This document shows, piece by piece, positions 24,901 to 38,566 of a stretch of DNA of 64,000 nt; position 1 is the first letter of the stretch; each line of letters starts with the position of its first letter. Position numbers and translations under genes: made by a program. This DNA comes from Onchocerca lupi. Lineage: Eukaryota; Nematoda; Chromadorea; Rhabditida; Onchocercidae. A model generated the notes under the pieces. It was not told the origin of the DNA, ran no database searches, and saw only the letters and a list, made by a program, of their open reading frames with translations. The stretch lies in contig JAOVVO010000244.1 in the NCBI GenBank assembly GCA_028564675.1, positions 41,092-105,091 on the forward strand. Direction: 5' to 3'.

Positions 24901-27900
24901 TTTTCCAAACTTGGAATGCATCATAATAAATTCTATTCTTGGATTAATTAAAAATTTTTTTTCTCGCCATAAGATTCTTTATTCTTCGTAAATTACCTGG
25001 TGGATGTCATCATAGCGTTCATCCAATTGAAAATTCCACATCGATGTATAACGCCATATCATATAATTCGCTAGCGTTCGTTTAGGTGTCGCCTGAAATT
25101 TTCCATTTTGTTGATGAAAAGTTCCAGTTAGCTTATGTAGATAATTTAGACTGTTTACAAGTGTTAAAAGTGAAATTGAATTGGAAAAGATGGTCCTACA
25201 ATCACCACTGTTGTCTTTCCTTTCTTTCTCTTTTTATTTCTAAAACATAATCAGATTTCTTATACTCGCTTGTTGTTATGAACAGCAAATTCTCCGTGCT
25301 TTTCTGTTTTAAATCTTAATTGAGCACTATTTTTCTCTATGAGCAACAAAGGAAAAAATAGTTTGGTGATATCAATTTGCTTGAATGTTCTCTAATAATT
25401 GTTTGTTACGAAGAAATCCATTTTAAATCTGATATTAATGTCAGATTCTTCATTCTTCCTCATTCAATACTAACGGTTATTGCTGTTTTCAGTTTCTTTC
25501 CTACCTTTCTTTAAAGAGAACAGGTGCATTTTATTTTTCATAAAAAAACATGTGCACCTTTAGCAGCTTGTCAAGTTGTTTTAAAAATTCCACTTCAATA
25601 ATATTAATGACTGGATTTCCATTCAGATACCAATGTAGATCATAAGGAATCACACTGCGAAAGTATTTGTTCCAATCCATCTGAAAAGTAAAACTTTTTC
25701 ACAATATTGGACATTCATTGTCCCTTTTTTAAATAATTGATCATATTTCTCAGTCATCAGTGAATTACACGAAGTAGTTTTTAAATATTCTCATGCCACC
25801 TTGTACTTCCATTTTTTTTTTTATTTGTTTTCATTACTAATTGATTTGAATTAAGAAGATTAAGCAAATTGAAAGTATGGATTAATATGAAAGGAGTTCG
25901 GTTTAAGAAGCATTTCACTTCTTTCTATCACAGCTAGTTTACATGCATTAAAAATTTGAAAAAATTATAAGTAAAGATTGTATTCTACCCGAATAAGATG
26001 TAAAGAAGAAGATTATAAGATTTTATTCGGTGTAAAGATAAGATTACAAGTGCAAAGATTACACTTTACCCAAATCAGATTTTGTTTATTAATCAAATTT
26101 TCATCTGCTACTCGTCGATGAATTAAGTCGCCGATAGGAAAGGAAATTTTCGACGGCAACTTAGCTTATTAGAAATTTTCAAGATAAATACAAGGTGAGA
26201 AAGAAACTGTATTAATGAATGAATCAGGAAATCCTCGAGGTCTATTGAAATTGGCAAGGATAAGGAAACTCAAAAAGATGAAGACGGGGTAGCAAGAACC
26301 TAAACTTATAATAATGGAAAGCAATTTTTTCTGTACAAAATTCAAAATCATTACCACCGATATAAAAGTGGGCAGATCACTGAGACGATATTGATGATAT
26401 AGTGAAGTATAGTTCCCTCGATTTTCTTCTGGAATCATAATCTATAAAAAATGAAGTGAATATATTTTTTGTAAACGAGTTTTGCAAACAAAAAAATCCA
26501 TGAATATAAAAAATAAACCTGAGCAAGTTTCTTCTCAAAGTTGATGATATCATCAGCCTCATTTTCGATTTCAATTTGTTTTCTCGATATCCCAATATCA
26601 TGCGAGACGAGCATTGCCTGAATTCAATATTTATATAATTAATCTATAAACAATTTGGTAAATTTCATACACCCTTGAAGAAAATGAATGGTAACATAAA
26701 GCCTGTAAAGCTGTATATTGCGTATTTGTTTAAATTTATTATAAAAACTTAAAAAATAAATTTAAAAACAGCTTTTTAGAATTACTTTATCAATAATATA
26801 TTTTCTATAAGCTTTCAATTGCCATGTATAATTCTTTTCATTCATATAAAATTCTCGAGCACTGAAACCAAGTCCGAGTGCTCCTTGATCAATCTGAAAA
26901 AGAAGCGTCCAAAAATTTCATTTAGATATTCTTCCAAATTTTTAGAATCTCATTATAAATTTCTTCTATTGCATTTCAGACTTTCTGAAAATCTTGGATT
27001 AAAAATCATTGATTCCAAAAAAAAATGAGTTTGTTTTTCATTTATTTAGAAACTTTTTTATCAAGATTTATATAACAAATTACTCCTATTTTTCGTTCTT
27101 TATTCGATGACATATTTGTTTGTAAATATGCAAACTAATCAAAAAAATTGCATCATAAAAAGGAAAACAAAATATTACCACATCCAAAAAATACTAAAAC
27201 AGCTACTTCGCCAATTTCTCTTCATCAATTAAGGAAATACATAAATTATGCGAAAATCGGTACATTCAAATCGCAATTTCGGTTTAGTTCGAATATCTTG
27301 TTAAACCTTTATGATTTATGTAAAATACAGAAGTCTAAATGAGCTTCATTGTAGATTTAAGCGAAAAAAGGAAAGAAAAGAACTCACTTACATGAATCAA
27401 ACGTCTTGAAACGTTTTTTTGATCAGGCGACACATTTATATTCATAAAAATGCTAATTGCTCTCGTCTGTGTAATTCGAATCATTGTTTCCGTGAAATCG
27501 AACTTGTCTTCGGACCAATTACCCCCATGTATTATAGGCCAGGTGCCAAGATACTGAAAAAATTCAATGTAATCATAGATAATGTAACATATTTCAGATC
27601 TTTAGTAAAATTAAATTTAAGAAATTGCAGAAATTGTATATATCTCAGACACTTTGAGGTTACTTAAATAATGTCCGAATTCATATTTAACTTGGAACTT
27701 CGAAGCTAACTGTTTTTTGCATATCACTTAAGTTCATGAATCTGGTTTGATTCGCCGCATGCAATGAAATCATTGAATTCATAATTCATTATTCAGCTGA
27801 ATAAGAAACAAAAAGAACTCATTATTCAAAAATCCACGAAAATCTGCCATGTTTGTGTAATTTTGCTGTAAATTGTTTATATTCCAGAATGACTTAATCT

Positions 27901-29548
27901 ACTACAAGATAATTTTTTATTTAATAAATTGAGAAAAACAATATCTTGTAAATGAATTCATTTTTTCTTAAAATTTCTTATTATTGAAATTTAATTTTAA
28001 ATCTTAATTCTTCGTGTAGATTGGATTCTATTTAATTTAGTGCATTTCATACTGCGCTACGGAAAAAATAAGAAAAAACTTGATAAAAAAAAAATAAGAT
28101 GGATATTTTTGATAAAATTACGATAAAACCTCAGTGACCTTAACAATTTCTTGTCCTTGCATATTACGTTGTCTATCAGTATCCATACAAGCTTGATATA
28201 TCATTTTTACCGCGTCCATTGCTTTTGAACCTGTTGGTTCTTTTGAATCATAAAGTTCTGAAAAAGTATCACCAATTGATAAAATTGATCTCCAAGCTTA
28301 TGGATCAGATATATGAAGAGAACAAGTTGCAGTCTAGTAATCAATCCAATTCCAAAGTTCTTTGTAATATTTACCAAAGTTACAGATGCTCTTATTAGAT
28401 CGAACAAATGATATCAGTCTTTTCGAAATAGAATCAATTGGCATTACTTCTCATTCGTTGCGCCACTCTCTCACGAATCGTACTAGAAACTTCGTATGCG
28501 CTATGATCATCCGGAATCGGATGCTCAGATATCCAGCGTCCACAAGCATATTCAAAAAAATCATCACACGGATCAACGGTCTGATTCATTGAAGAAAGCA
28601 AATAATAAGCTGCTTTTATGTAATCTGGCCGAGTCTTCATGTCATTCGGCAGAGCTACATCTAGAAATACAGTCACTTTCACTTTACTCAAATGTTCATC
28701 TTCCATTATATTTTCATATTCTTTTATTATATACAGAAACTGAAATATTACTGATTGCTACTGATTAGTAACCTAAATCTAAAAAAAAGATGGAAATTTT
28801 TTAAAATAGTGAAAATGTTTCCATCTGGTAATTTGCAATAGAAACAATCCATTATTGAGAATTGAATAGATGAAAGTTTATATTCATCACATATAGGAAG
28901 CTAGTATGCAAGATGATTTAATTGAATTCAATCAAATACTGATAAAATCAAATTAATCGAGTTCGGTTAGATCTATCGAACTTTCTTTTTCAAAGTTAGT
29001 TGTGCAATTCTTCAAGACAAGAAAGACTGATCACTATCAGTTCTGTATGATCTACTAGTCCAAATCACTTAACATTAGAAATTTACCACTCATCAATCTG
29101 AAAAGTTCTCCAAGAATAGTCACAAAAAAGAAAGATATTTTGAATGATCATTAGGAGAAATATCAATTCAATAAAAGGATGCGCTGTTAATACTCACACA
29201 ATGGGAGATCAGAACAGCGCTTGAAAAAAATAAAATCTACCGCTTATTTTTTCTGGAATGTCTTCAGCAATTCATCAAGTCTTTCCAAGCTGCAGGAAAA
29301 TTTATTGCAAATTTGAAATTGCTGTACTACCATTTTTATGATGGGTTTTTTAATACAGAAATATTGGATTATATCGAACAACTAACAATGCCTTCCTCAC
29401 ATACGAGTACGATTTTATTTCCTTTTAAATTTTGATGAAAATTACAAGTTTTGGAAGCAAACTTACCGACTGTTGTCCGGTTCGGCACTGAAAAACCGAA
29501 AAAAACATTTGTAACAGATAGTAACAGGAAATGATGGATGTTCAACAT
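21931..29548 (-). CDS. neprilysin-like M13 zinc metallopeptidase with signal peptide
   Basis: Cleaves small bioactive peptides outside the cell. Seventeen exons: 29548-29467, 28660-28448, 28257-28130, 27553-27392, 26893-26786, 26617-26519, 26441-26355, 25680-25558, 25092-24997, 24570-24445, 24322-24131, 23962-23797, 23528-23477, 23289-23222, 22911-22715, 22449-22348 and 22107-21931. They total 2178 nt, or 725 aa, and every phase closes. Zinc site HEMIH at 558-562 with the third ligand in ENIAD (Glu620, Asp624). Substrate-binding NAFY is at 517-520. The C-terminal His687 and Arg693 match the conserved NEP HxxxxxR pair, and the protein ends CSLW. The N terminus (MLNIHHFLLLSVTNVFFGFS) is a cleavable signal peptide about 30 aa before the first conserved Cys, with no cytoplasmic tail, so I infer a secreted enzyme instead of the usual type II membrane form. 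The end of exon 7 has two possible in-phase donors, and the exon-16 acceptor is CTTAAG. All catalytic residues are intact. Confidence 0.95.
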
Positions 29549-30931
29549 AATCCCTTCAGTCACTTTGTGTAAATGGCAATGTTTTAATCTTTCGAATCAA
29601 ATTTCTTCACCAATGATTCTGGAAAGACACAAATAATTATTTCTAACATGAAGCAGACTTTTTTCGAGGCAATAAGTTATTTTGGTAGCATTTCTATAAA
29701 ACAAACAAAATTGAAAATTGCTTTAATTATGCAAATGTGAAAACGAATGAAAGAAATTCAATTAGTTTAACTTATTGCAAGGTAATTTCTAACACTAAAT
29801 AATTCGATAATTATTCATCGTAATGATCAGATTCGAAATGTTTATAAAGCAAATCGAATTTCGATCATGCGAAAAGTTACGGAAAAGCTGGTGTCTGACT
29901 ATCAAGCAAATATCGTTTCACAAGTAATTTGTTGGTGAATTCCTTATCAGTGTGACATGAAAGATGTCAAGGAAGTGAAAAATCGGCCGTCGAAATGATC
30001 ATTAAGATATTTCAATTATCGAAAAATTGAAATGAAATTTCTGTTGAAATTTCTTTGTATCAATAGTATCAGATTCAGGTTCATTTTCCAAAGATTCATG
30101 TGAAAAAAATGAAAAGAAATGGTAAGTTGCCAAGAAACTAAATCAGAAACTAAAAAAATCGGCCAGAAGTATATGGCTTAAAAATTACGTATTGGAGGAA
30201 AAATTATGCTATTAAGTTCAAAAAAAAAAAGAAAAATATTGAATGAGTTAGATTCGAGGAATAAAACATAATGTGGACAAAGATCAAAAAACTATAAATT
30301 ACTTATAGAATTGAAAGCAGAGTTCATGCATTTTAATGTACCAAGTTAAACAAAAGGAAATTTTAATTTCCTTTTTTTAAACTTCTGAATAGTGCAATTT
30401 TCAGGTACTTAATTTTAAGACAAATTTATCATTGTTGCTGCTACAAAGTGTCATGAAAAGATAAAAGAGTAGTAAAAGTGCATAGAAAAAAAAACACTAA
30501 AATTAGCGATCTGTTAAAATGAAAAAAATTCCAGCTTCAGTTTAAATTTCATGATTTATTGAGGGAATTTTTAAAATAAGAAAAAGTATAAACAGCAGAA
30601 ACTTGATAGTGGCATTGCATTACACGAGAGTACGCTCGAAGAGGATGTCATGATAACTGCAGTTACTTAATCATTGCTTTAAACTTTCTGTTTTGATTAG
30701 AGAAAGTTGAAATAGAAGTTGAAGAAGACTGGAAGTGATGGAAACAGAATAGCACGAAGTTTGAAGAGAGAAGCTATGGAAGAATCAAAATAACCTGCAG
30801 ATTCTGTCCCTTAAAATGATCGAATTATTTTTTTGCTATCTTTCTTGAAAATTAATTCATATGATGTGTCATGAAATCAGGTAAATTTTTGACGTATTTT
30901 CATTTTCGTACGTCAACATTCAGGCAGATAT

Positions 30932-30958
30932 TGGCGTACGTTTTTTTTGCGTACGCCA
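30932..30958. repeat. short GC-rich inverted repeat with T8 loop
   Basis: TGGCGTACG and CGTACGCCA form a perfect 9-bp stem around a T8G loop. A third CGTACG lies at about 30907. GC-rich stems are rare in this AT-rich window. It could be a protein-binding palindrome or the end of an old transposon; a rho-independent-type terminator has no meaning in this host. Confidence 0.6.
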
Positions 30959-32590
30959 GTATTTAGTTGTTTCTGATAGTTTATTCATCATGCTAACCGC
31001 CATGAAAATATTGCATGAATTGATGATCGAACAAATCTGATGGAAACAAACGAATGAGCAAACTTATTATTGTCCATTTCTTTTACCGTATCTGCAGAAT
31101 CAGTTGTTCGCCATTACAGATCTCACAGTCTTCCTTCCTTCTAAATTTTGTTTTCTAAATAAGACATACCTTGAAATGGTTAATTAATTAATAATCCGTT
31201 TAAAACCATTTCATTACCACAATTTTTTCTTTCATTTAATTTTTCTATGCCCTCTTTTATCCTCATTTGATTATTCCATTTCTGTTGCATCTTAGGTTAT
31301 TTTAACTTTCTAAAGTAACTTCATTTTTTCTCGAAATATACAATTACTGAAAAATAGAAATGTAATTTTAATTCGGCTTATTATATGGGATATAAAATAA
31401 ACTCAGATATGTTTAGTTCGTTAATTAACTCTTTGAAAAATGATTAGTCAGATTATATTTTGTTTTTTTGGAAAGATTTTGAAATTTCTCGAAGTGTAAT
31501 TTCAAACTTGAGCTGTCATTTTTTTAAGCTAGTTAATATCTATTTAGTGATATGATCAGACTATTTGTTTCTTATTTTATGCAAAACGAAATTACTGATT
31601 AAAAATAGGCCAATCAATCACAATCTGCATCGCCAGCATCACTGATATCAGTTCATCTATGTCCAGATCAATACCATAGCATCGGACTATTTTATTGATA
31701 ATAATCGTATAGTTACGATGCAAAGTGTGATTACTTATCAGTGATTGATAAAATAATGTTTTTGTAGTGTTTGAAGTAAAAATAACGCATAAAGCAATGC
31801 TAATAATGAGTAATTTACTTTTGATTCGCCAATAATACGCTTCAAAAATAAGTGAATCAAGCAGTAAAACTTCGAAAAAAAATAATTTTTTTTAACCTTA
31901 AAAAAAGATCTGTGATATTTAACAAGTATGAGTATAAAATAGCATTTGCATGGCAAAAATTTCAATAATAAACTCATACGAATATTTTCATAAGACATTC
32001 TCGATGATACAAATATTGAAAATGAGAAAATTATCGTCGCAAAACTGCTTATTAAAGGATTATTTTATGTACGATCATCGCAACTATGGCGACGCTGTTG
32101 AAGTATACGACAGCAAATTTTATTTTATTACGTTCAAAGAATATATATAGATAGAAAGAAAATTTCAAAATAATTCACCATGAAGTAATAATGAAATCAA
32201 TTTCAAAATAATTGATCTTTGCTCTAATTATAAACATTTCATATTCAACCGAATGATATCAAGAAGTAAGAAAACATCAATAAGCTTTGCATTAAATGTG
32301 ATTACCTCTTCTTTTTTTTTTCAACTCGGACTGCTTTAACTTCGTATTAATAATTACTGACAGATCAATTTGAGAGTGAGATGAACAACGATGAAACCTG
32401 GATATATCATTTATTAACACTTATCATTTATCAGCTCAAATAATCCGATGATAGTCTGAATTACATTGCATACTGTTTACTTCATATACGGAAGCTGAAT
32501 CAATACGATAATTCCAAAATGGCGTAACTATAAGCATTATCAGTGAATAAAAAATAGACGAATAAGAATGAGAGCAAATAATTATGCCCT

Positions 32591-32650
32591 AAAGATAATT
32601 AAGGAATTAAAGATAATCAGTATTAGTTCTTAATTCCTTATCTTTTTTAT
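32591..32650. repeat. AT-rich inverted repeat
   Basis: AGATAATTAAGGAATTAA on the left is nearly complementary to TTAATTCCTTATCTTTT on the right, with about 20 bases between. A second TTAATTTCCTTAATG follows to the right. This is probably a small palindromic or MITE-like relic; no target-site duplication is obvious. Confidence 0.4.
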
Positions 32651-33410
32651 TTTAATTTCCTTAATGATTTCAGTTTCTTAATTAAATTATTTGCGCTGAT
32701 CATCTTTATTTGTCTATATTTTACTAACTAATATAATGCTTATAATGCTTATAGTTCTGCTATTCGAAGCTATTGTATTGATTATAACAAAGGAATCTTC
32801 CATCTCTTGAAGACTTATTGAAATCTCCAATTTTATGAGATTTTATGACAAATCTTGAGTTCCAAAATCAGAAAAAAATGAAAACAGATAAATATTTGAA
32901 AAATATTTCCGGAAATTCCTCCGAGATTTTTCGTTGCAGACAGATTTTCTCACAAATACAAAAATTCCTCCTTCTCTTCATATACTATACTCTTTCTCAT
33001 CTCTATTTAACGATGATACCTCCAAATGTGCACTTTCTCTTCTAAATTTGCGAAGTGTTGGGAGATATCGTGCGAACAGTTTGCTTAAATCGTAAGTTGA
33101 GATAAACATGTAGAAATAGGCCGAAAGGTCATTTGCGGAGGGTGGTTTGACAGGAATGGTATGAGAGGTCATTTACCATATTTCTCTTCATCGCGTGACA
33201 TTTCGATAAGGGCGTGAATTTGTGTCTTATTATCGTACTTTGTTAAGATAAGAGCAATCTCTGTATCATGTTTGGCTTTGAGATTTTGAAATGATAGTGC
33301 ATAAGACGATCTCGCACATTCTGCACTGTCATCCCACCTTAACAATTATTATTAGTAATTTTTAATTCAACTAATTACTGTCATTTCATATTTCATTCAT
33401 CAAATTATGA

Positions 33411-33420
33411 GTTAATTCAG
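33411..33420 (+). promoter_or_regulatory. likely spliced-leader acceptor of the dymeclin gene
   Basis: GTTAATTCAG ends nine bases before the dymeclin start codon at 33430, with no upstream coding exon. This is the position expected of a trans-splice site in nematodes. Confidence 0.5.
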
Positions 33421-33429
33421 GAATTCTAT

Positions 33430-36400
33430 ATGGGAGCAAGGATCAGTAGTGAGACAGTGATCGAAGAGAATGCATATTTGCGACGTTTCGTTGGTTTGCA
33501 ACCAATTAGTGATAATGATCCTTTCTGGAATCATTTCCTTTCCTTCAATTTCCTCATCGATTCTAATGACAGGTTTTTCTTTTCTTCATTATTGAGCACT
33601 GCAGAGCTATTTGTCGTTAATTATGAAGTACTGAAAATTCGAGAAATTCCACTAAAGCTCTCACTTGACAGTTCATTCAAAAGTAATCCTTCCATCTTTG
33701 TGTATACTTCTCGATTGGCTGAGAGTTAGATGTTAAGTCTGAATCAGCATGTATTTAATGTAAAAGGATTTTCAATCTTTTCTATTTAAAGAATACCTTT
33801 CATATCAACTTACTATTAATATTTTTAACAAAAATATTTCTCGTTTTCTGATTTAAAGAAAGAAAGTCGAGCAATTTGACATTTCTTTGTTGGATAGTCT
33901 TCAATCGCTGATGTATAATACATCAACAACTTGTAATTTCGCATCATTTATTCATGTATTCCTCAGACGGGCAGCAGAACTAAAAGCTTCAGAAATTTGC
34001 AACAGGTAAGAAAATTTGCTGGCCTCTTTCAATCAGTTTTATCGGGAAATTACACTCTGTTGGTATTTTTGAATTTGCACGATAGGTTAATTATCAATCC
34101 GCTACTTTTCCTCACTAATACTTTGTGAGATATCAATGGAAAATATTGGAATCCTTTGGCACTGATGAGCTACTGTCTGATTATCAAACTACGTGGAGTT
34201 TTTGCAGTACAATTTTTCTTTGGCAAACAGGAAATGCCTTAATCATTCTTCGGTATATTTGCAAGTTTTTTGTTCAAAGACTCAGCGAAGCTGAATTCAT
34301 CAAAATTTTCGGCATTGCTAAAACCTATGTCGAGAAAAATGAAGGTTAGATGACATTCATTACACATCTTTTCAGCTTTAAATGTATCAAATAGTTTAAG
34401 TCTTTTTTGTCAGTTTTTTTCACAAATTTTTTCTTAAGTTTTCTTCAGCTTATCGAGTACATTAAAAATCGTTGATATTCTTCAGCTTATGATTCTGATT
34501 TCGAAGACGAATTTGACGATTTATGTGAGAACAAGGCAGAAGAATTTTTGGATACTCTGGTCGATATTTTGGTTGATTTACCTCTCAAGTAAATACATTA
34601 CTTTCTTTTAAAATACCACCGTTGAGGATCAAGTTTACAAAAATAGTCATTTATATGTTGTATTTTACTACGTATTTTTTAGTGATTCCACTGAAACGAT
34701 TCACATCGAAGCTATAAAATGTTTAATGGCCTTACTTAGTTCGCAGCTTTATGATGATGATGTCACAAAATCGAATATTTTCTACGGATATCTAATGCAA
34801 GGGAAATGGTTAGTATTATGATATTTTCATTGTAATTAAAATCAAAATTTGGTAAGTCTAAAAAATTTTTTCTTATTCAGTTTTTTCTTATTTGATATGT
34901 TTATTTGGTAGAATTTATGAAAACTGTGATATTTTTTAGCTCAACAAGGTCTTTAGAGTTTACTCGAGCGCTAATATCAAATTATCTGCAGCGGAATACT
35001 CCATGCATTATTAAACATGAGAAGGAACCGGAAAGTATCGTTTTAGGTCTTGCGGGTTTGTTTGATTTCAAATTTTTCTATAAATGAAAGATCTAAAGAT
35101 TATTTTTTGAAACTTATATATCTGTACTAAACTTACATATCTGTACTTGTATATCCGTAACTTTAGGTAGTGGATATTTCCTAAATATGTTCGTGATTTA
35201 GACGTAATTTTAACAAATATCCATATATCCCCATATAGCAATTTAGCAAGCATTATTTATAAAATAACTCCTAAGAATTTTAGCATCCGTTTGGTCAGCA
35301 GTGCAAATTGTCACAGGTATGAACGATTCGAATTCAATTACCAATGACGGCGAAATTGTTCCACCAGTTTCTCTTGGATCTTTATCTGTGCTTCTTTTAC
35401 TCAACCTGGCATGCCACCAAGAAACAGGAGCAAAACTAAATCCTTATAAAGAATCGCTTTCGAAATTTCAAAATTCTCAGGGTAATTTAATTTTTTCGGA
35501 TCTCACATAGTTTTATGTTGTTTTTACCCATTATAAAGTCTTATTGAAATTGCTGTTAATTATTTTTCCGTTTTTTCGGTATTATTTCAAGTTCCTAATC
35601 TTTCCAAAAATTATGGTATCTTTTATGTATGCTAAGTTTTTATTTTTATCAAAATTTCAAACAACATGGTTACGATAGATTGATTTTTTATAAAAATTTT
35701 GATTGATAGAGTACTTGGTGAAATAGTTTTTATCAAGACATTTACCAAACTCTATTAGATCATAAGATGATATATGTTCAGTTTGTATAACTTCGTATGA
35801 CATTGTTGATGAACGTTTTCTACCGGAGACCAGCGGTTAATAGTCAAATCTTTTTTTTTATTCATTAATAAAAAATTGACAATTTTAATTTGCAGAAGTT
35901 TCATCGCTGAATAATGAAACTGGTACCTTCAAACTAGACTACAGTTTGTTATATGAACGCTTATGTGCGACAGTAAATCAACAGTCACCCATGTTATTTC
36001 TGTATATATTATTGCATAGGAACGTTGGCTTTCGAAATTATGTTCTTTCACGAATCAATTTAGAAAAACTAGTAAATTTTTGATAAAATTTTTTTTTTTT
36101 TTTGACTAGTCAGCAAAATTAGTTGATTTAAAAGATACAATTCAATTAGTATCTCATTTTTAATTGAATAGATTTTGATAAACTTCATTCAGATTTTGAA
36201 TGTTACAGTATTGTTTTTTATCGGTATGCTTGCTTCAGCAATCAGAAATTCGTTTATTTTAGGTACTTCCAGTATTGATTGTTCTTAATAATGAAGCCCA
36301 GAGCAGTGGTATGATTAATTCATATAATGCACATCATATATATTTAGCACTTATTATTATCCTTATTCTTAGCGAAGATGACTTTTTCTGTAAAGTTGCC

Positions 36401-38566
36401 CATGAAACGGTGAGTATGTTGATTTTTCAACTATTTTAATACAACTGGTTCATCATTGTGTTAAAACTGGTGATTGTATGAGATAAAGTTTTGAAGAGAA
36501 GTCATTTTTTTAAAATATTTATTTGTCAACTTTTTTATTTATTCATTTTTCAAAAGAATTTGCAGATGATAAAAAATACTACTTGGTTCAGTAATGAACG
36601 TGCACTAGGAGAGGTTTCATTGGGTGGTTTAATTATCTTGGTTTTCGTTCGTATTATACAACTCAATACTTTAAAAACAAAGGTTTGAATTAGTTAAAAA
36701 CATATTTGTTTTATCATATATATTTCTTGAAGTATTCATGCAACTTTTTTGTAACGTATTAGTGATATAGACAAGCATCTTCGGAATGTTAATAAGCAAA
36801 ATATCATTCGCTTAGATTTCTTTGTTAAGTTATTTACATATCTGATTTTAAAACTTCTAAGGAGAGAAAACGTGAAAATTATATTGCAGAGAAATACTCC
36901 TTTTTATTATACGTCGTTCATTTTCTGTTGAATGTTATCTAGTATTTACTGTAATCATTTTTGCAGGATCGTTATCTACATACAAATTGTCTTGCTGCTT
37001 TAGCTAATATGTCGTCCTATTTCAAAAATCTCACATCTTTTGTTTGTCAAAAACTAATTGGATTACTTGAGGTACAAAATTTTTGAGTGAATTTTTGCAC
37101 AAAGTTAATTTCCGGAGTTTGTCATCTAAATTTTGTTATTAAAGATTCTTGCTTAAATAATTTTAATTATTGTAACTTGCATTCTTAATAACATTTTGCC
37201 ATTTTTATCCTTCGTTTTCACAACTCCTGTGAATTACAAATGATTAGTATACTATAACGAATTTATCTGATGTCAGTGGTTATGTAAGTCTTAGTCTTAT
37301 GATACGAGTACTTGAGTTGAATAAATTTGAACAAAGTTCTTAAGAGATTTGATGACAAACTGATATAAAAATGATTCTATTTTTTTAAGGTTTTTATTCG
37401 ACGACATGCAAAATTGATTGAAAATATGCGCGTTAGAGCTGAATATGATATTGTACAAGAAAAAGATTCGCACAATTATGTAAATTTTCGATTTTTTTTC
37501 TATTTTTTATCAATAAATTATTAAAATAGTTCTATTTTATATACCAAATGTCTTATAGCATAAGGATATAACAGCTCTGGAAGAGGGTATACGTACTTTA
37601 CTCGAAATTTGCAACAGTTGCCTTACATCAAATCTTCGCTCAAACCCACACTTCATTTATACTATACTATACAAACGTGATCTATTTGATGCTTTCCAAA
37701 ATCATCCAATGTTTCAAGATTTGATTTGGAATATTTGCGCGGTAAGAAAACATTTTACACTCTTTTAGATTGGTTATAGATTGCCTGAATAGTATATAGA
37801 CATGTGATGAAAAAATACTCAAGTTTATAATTAGATACTAATTCACCTCAAAAGGAATTCTGATTTTTAATTTGCTTTTAAATATTTCGATATTTTTTAT
37901 GATTTTTTAATTCGAAATCACGAAACATTTCAGTCTGTTTTTGAGATCCATCAATTGTAGGTTATCAATCACTTTGCTTCACGAGTACAACTTTTGGAAA
38001 AGGGATCTTCGGTGAGCGCTGTTCTCGCTACAATCGAGAAAGGAGCACTCCATTGGCCTACGGATAGGTTCATTTTTTCTTTTTTTTTATGTCTACATCT
38101 GCATAGCATTTTCTTCATATATATTCTACTTTGTTTTCTACAGATCTATAAAAACTGAATGTATTTTGATTTTGAAATTTTATAACTTGCATATTTATCA
38201 AGAGAAAATTTTAAATAAAATATTATCTTCAGATAAGTACCATTGAATTTTTTAAAATTGTGTCAGATAATATATAATTTTAGATTATACTGCTTTAATC
38301 TCTAATTTTCCTGTATCATGAATCACAGCCCATTCTAATTTAACCAATGCTTATTATTACAAAGTTTTAGGAATCCGTGAAACTTTTTTGAGAATTTGTT
38401 TCTCTTCAGGCTGAAGAAATTTCCAGAATTAAAGTTTAAATATGTGGAAGATGATAATACGGTAGAATTTTTTGTCCCGTATGTTTGGCGATTGACATTC
38501 CAGTTTTCAACATTATACTGGGATGCAACACGTATACGTCTCTTCAATACTTCTTTTCTTGCATAA
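33430..38566 (+). CDS. dym: dymeclin (Golgi-associated, DYM family)
   Basis: Dymeclin is a cytosolic protein that associates with the Golgi and is needed for normal secretory organisation; human loss causes Dyggve-Melchior-Clausen dysplasia. Fifteen exons: 33430-33572, 33859-34005, 34208-34344, 34486-34588, 34683-34808, 34940-35055, 35284-35481, 35896-36071, 36263-36409, 36566-36682, 36967-37071, 37390-37479, 37559-37741, 37961-38067 and 38410-38566. They total 2052 nt, or 683 aa, against 669 in human, with all phases matching. Family landmarks are YLRRFVGLQPISDNDPFWN near the N terminus, IFLWQTGNALIIL, ALIIILILSEDDFF, DRYLHTNCLAALANMS, LYKRDLFDAFQ and the C-terminal LKKFPELKFKYVEDD...VPYVW. 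The start MGARIS has Gly2 and Ser6, which fits N-myristoylation as reported for the human protein. It is unlike anything from a mobile element and appears intact. Confidence 0.95.

Larger units (their letters stand above)
29549..33410. other. intergenic between divergent neprilysin and dymeclin genes
   Basis: The two flanking genes are transcribed away from this 3.9-kb AT-rich region, so both promoters should lie in it. No coding exon, RNA gene or transposon is supported. Two inverted repeats (30932-30958 and 32591-32650) are listed separately. Confidence 0.45.

Noticed and set aside
25925..25946. TATCACAGCTAGTTTACATG, carrying the miR-2 family seed
   Set aside because: No complementary arm within about 100 bases on either side, so no hairpin.
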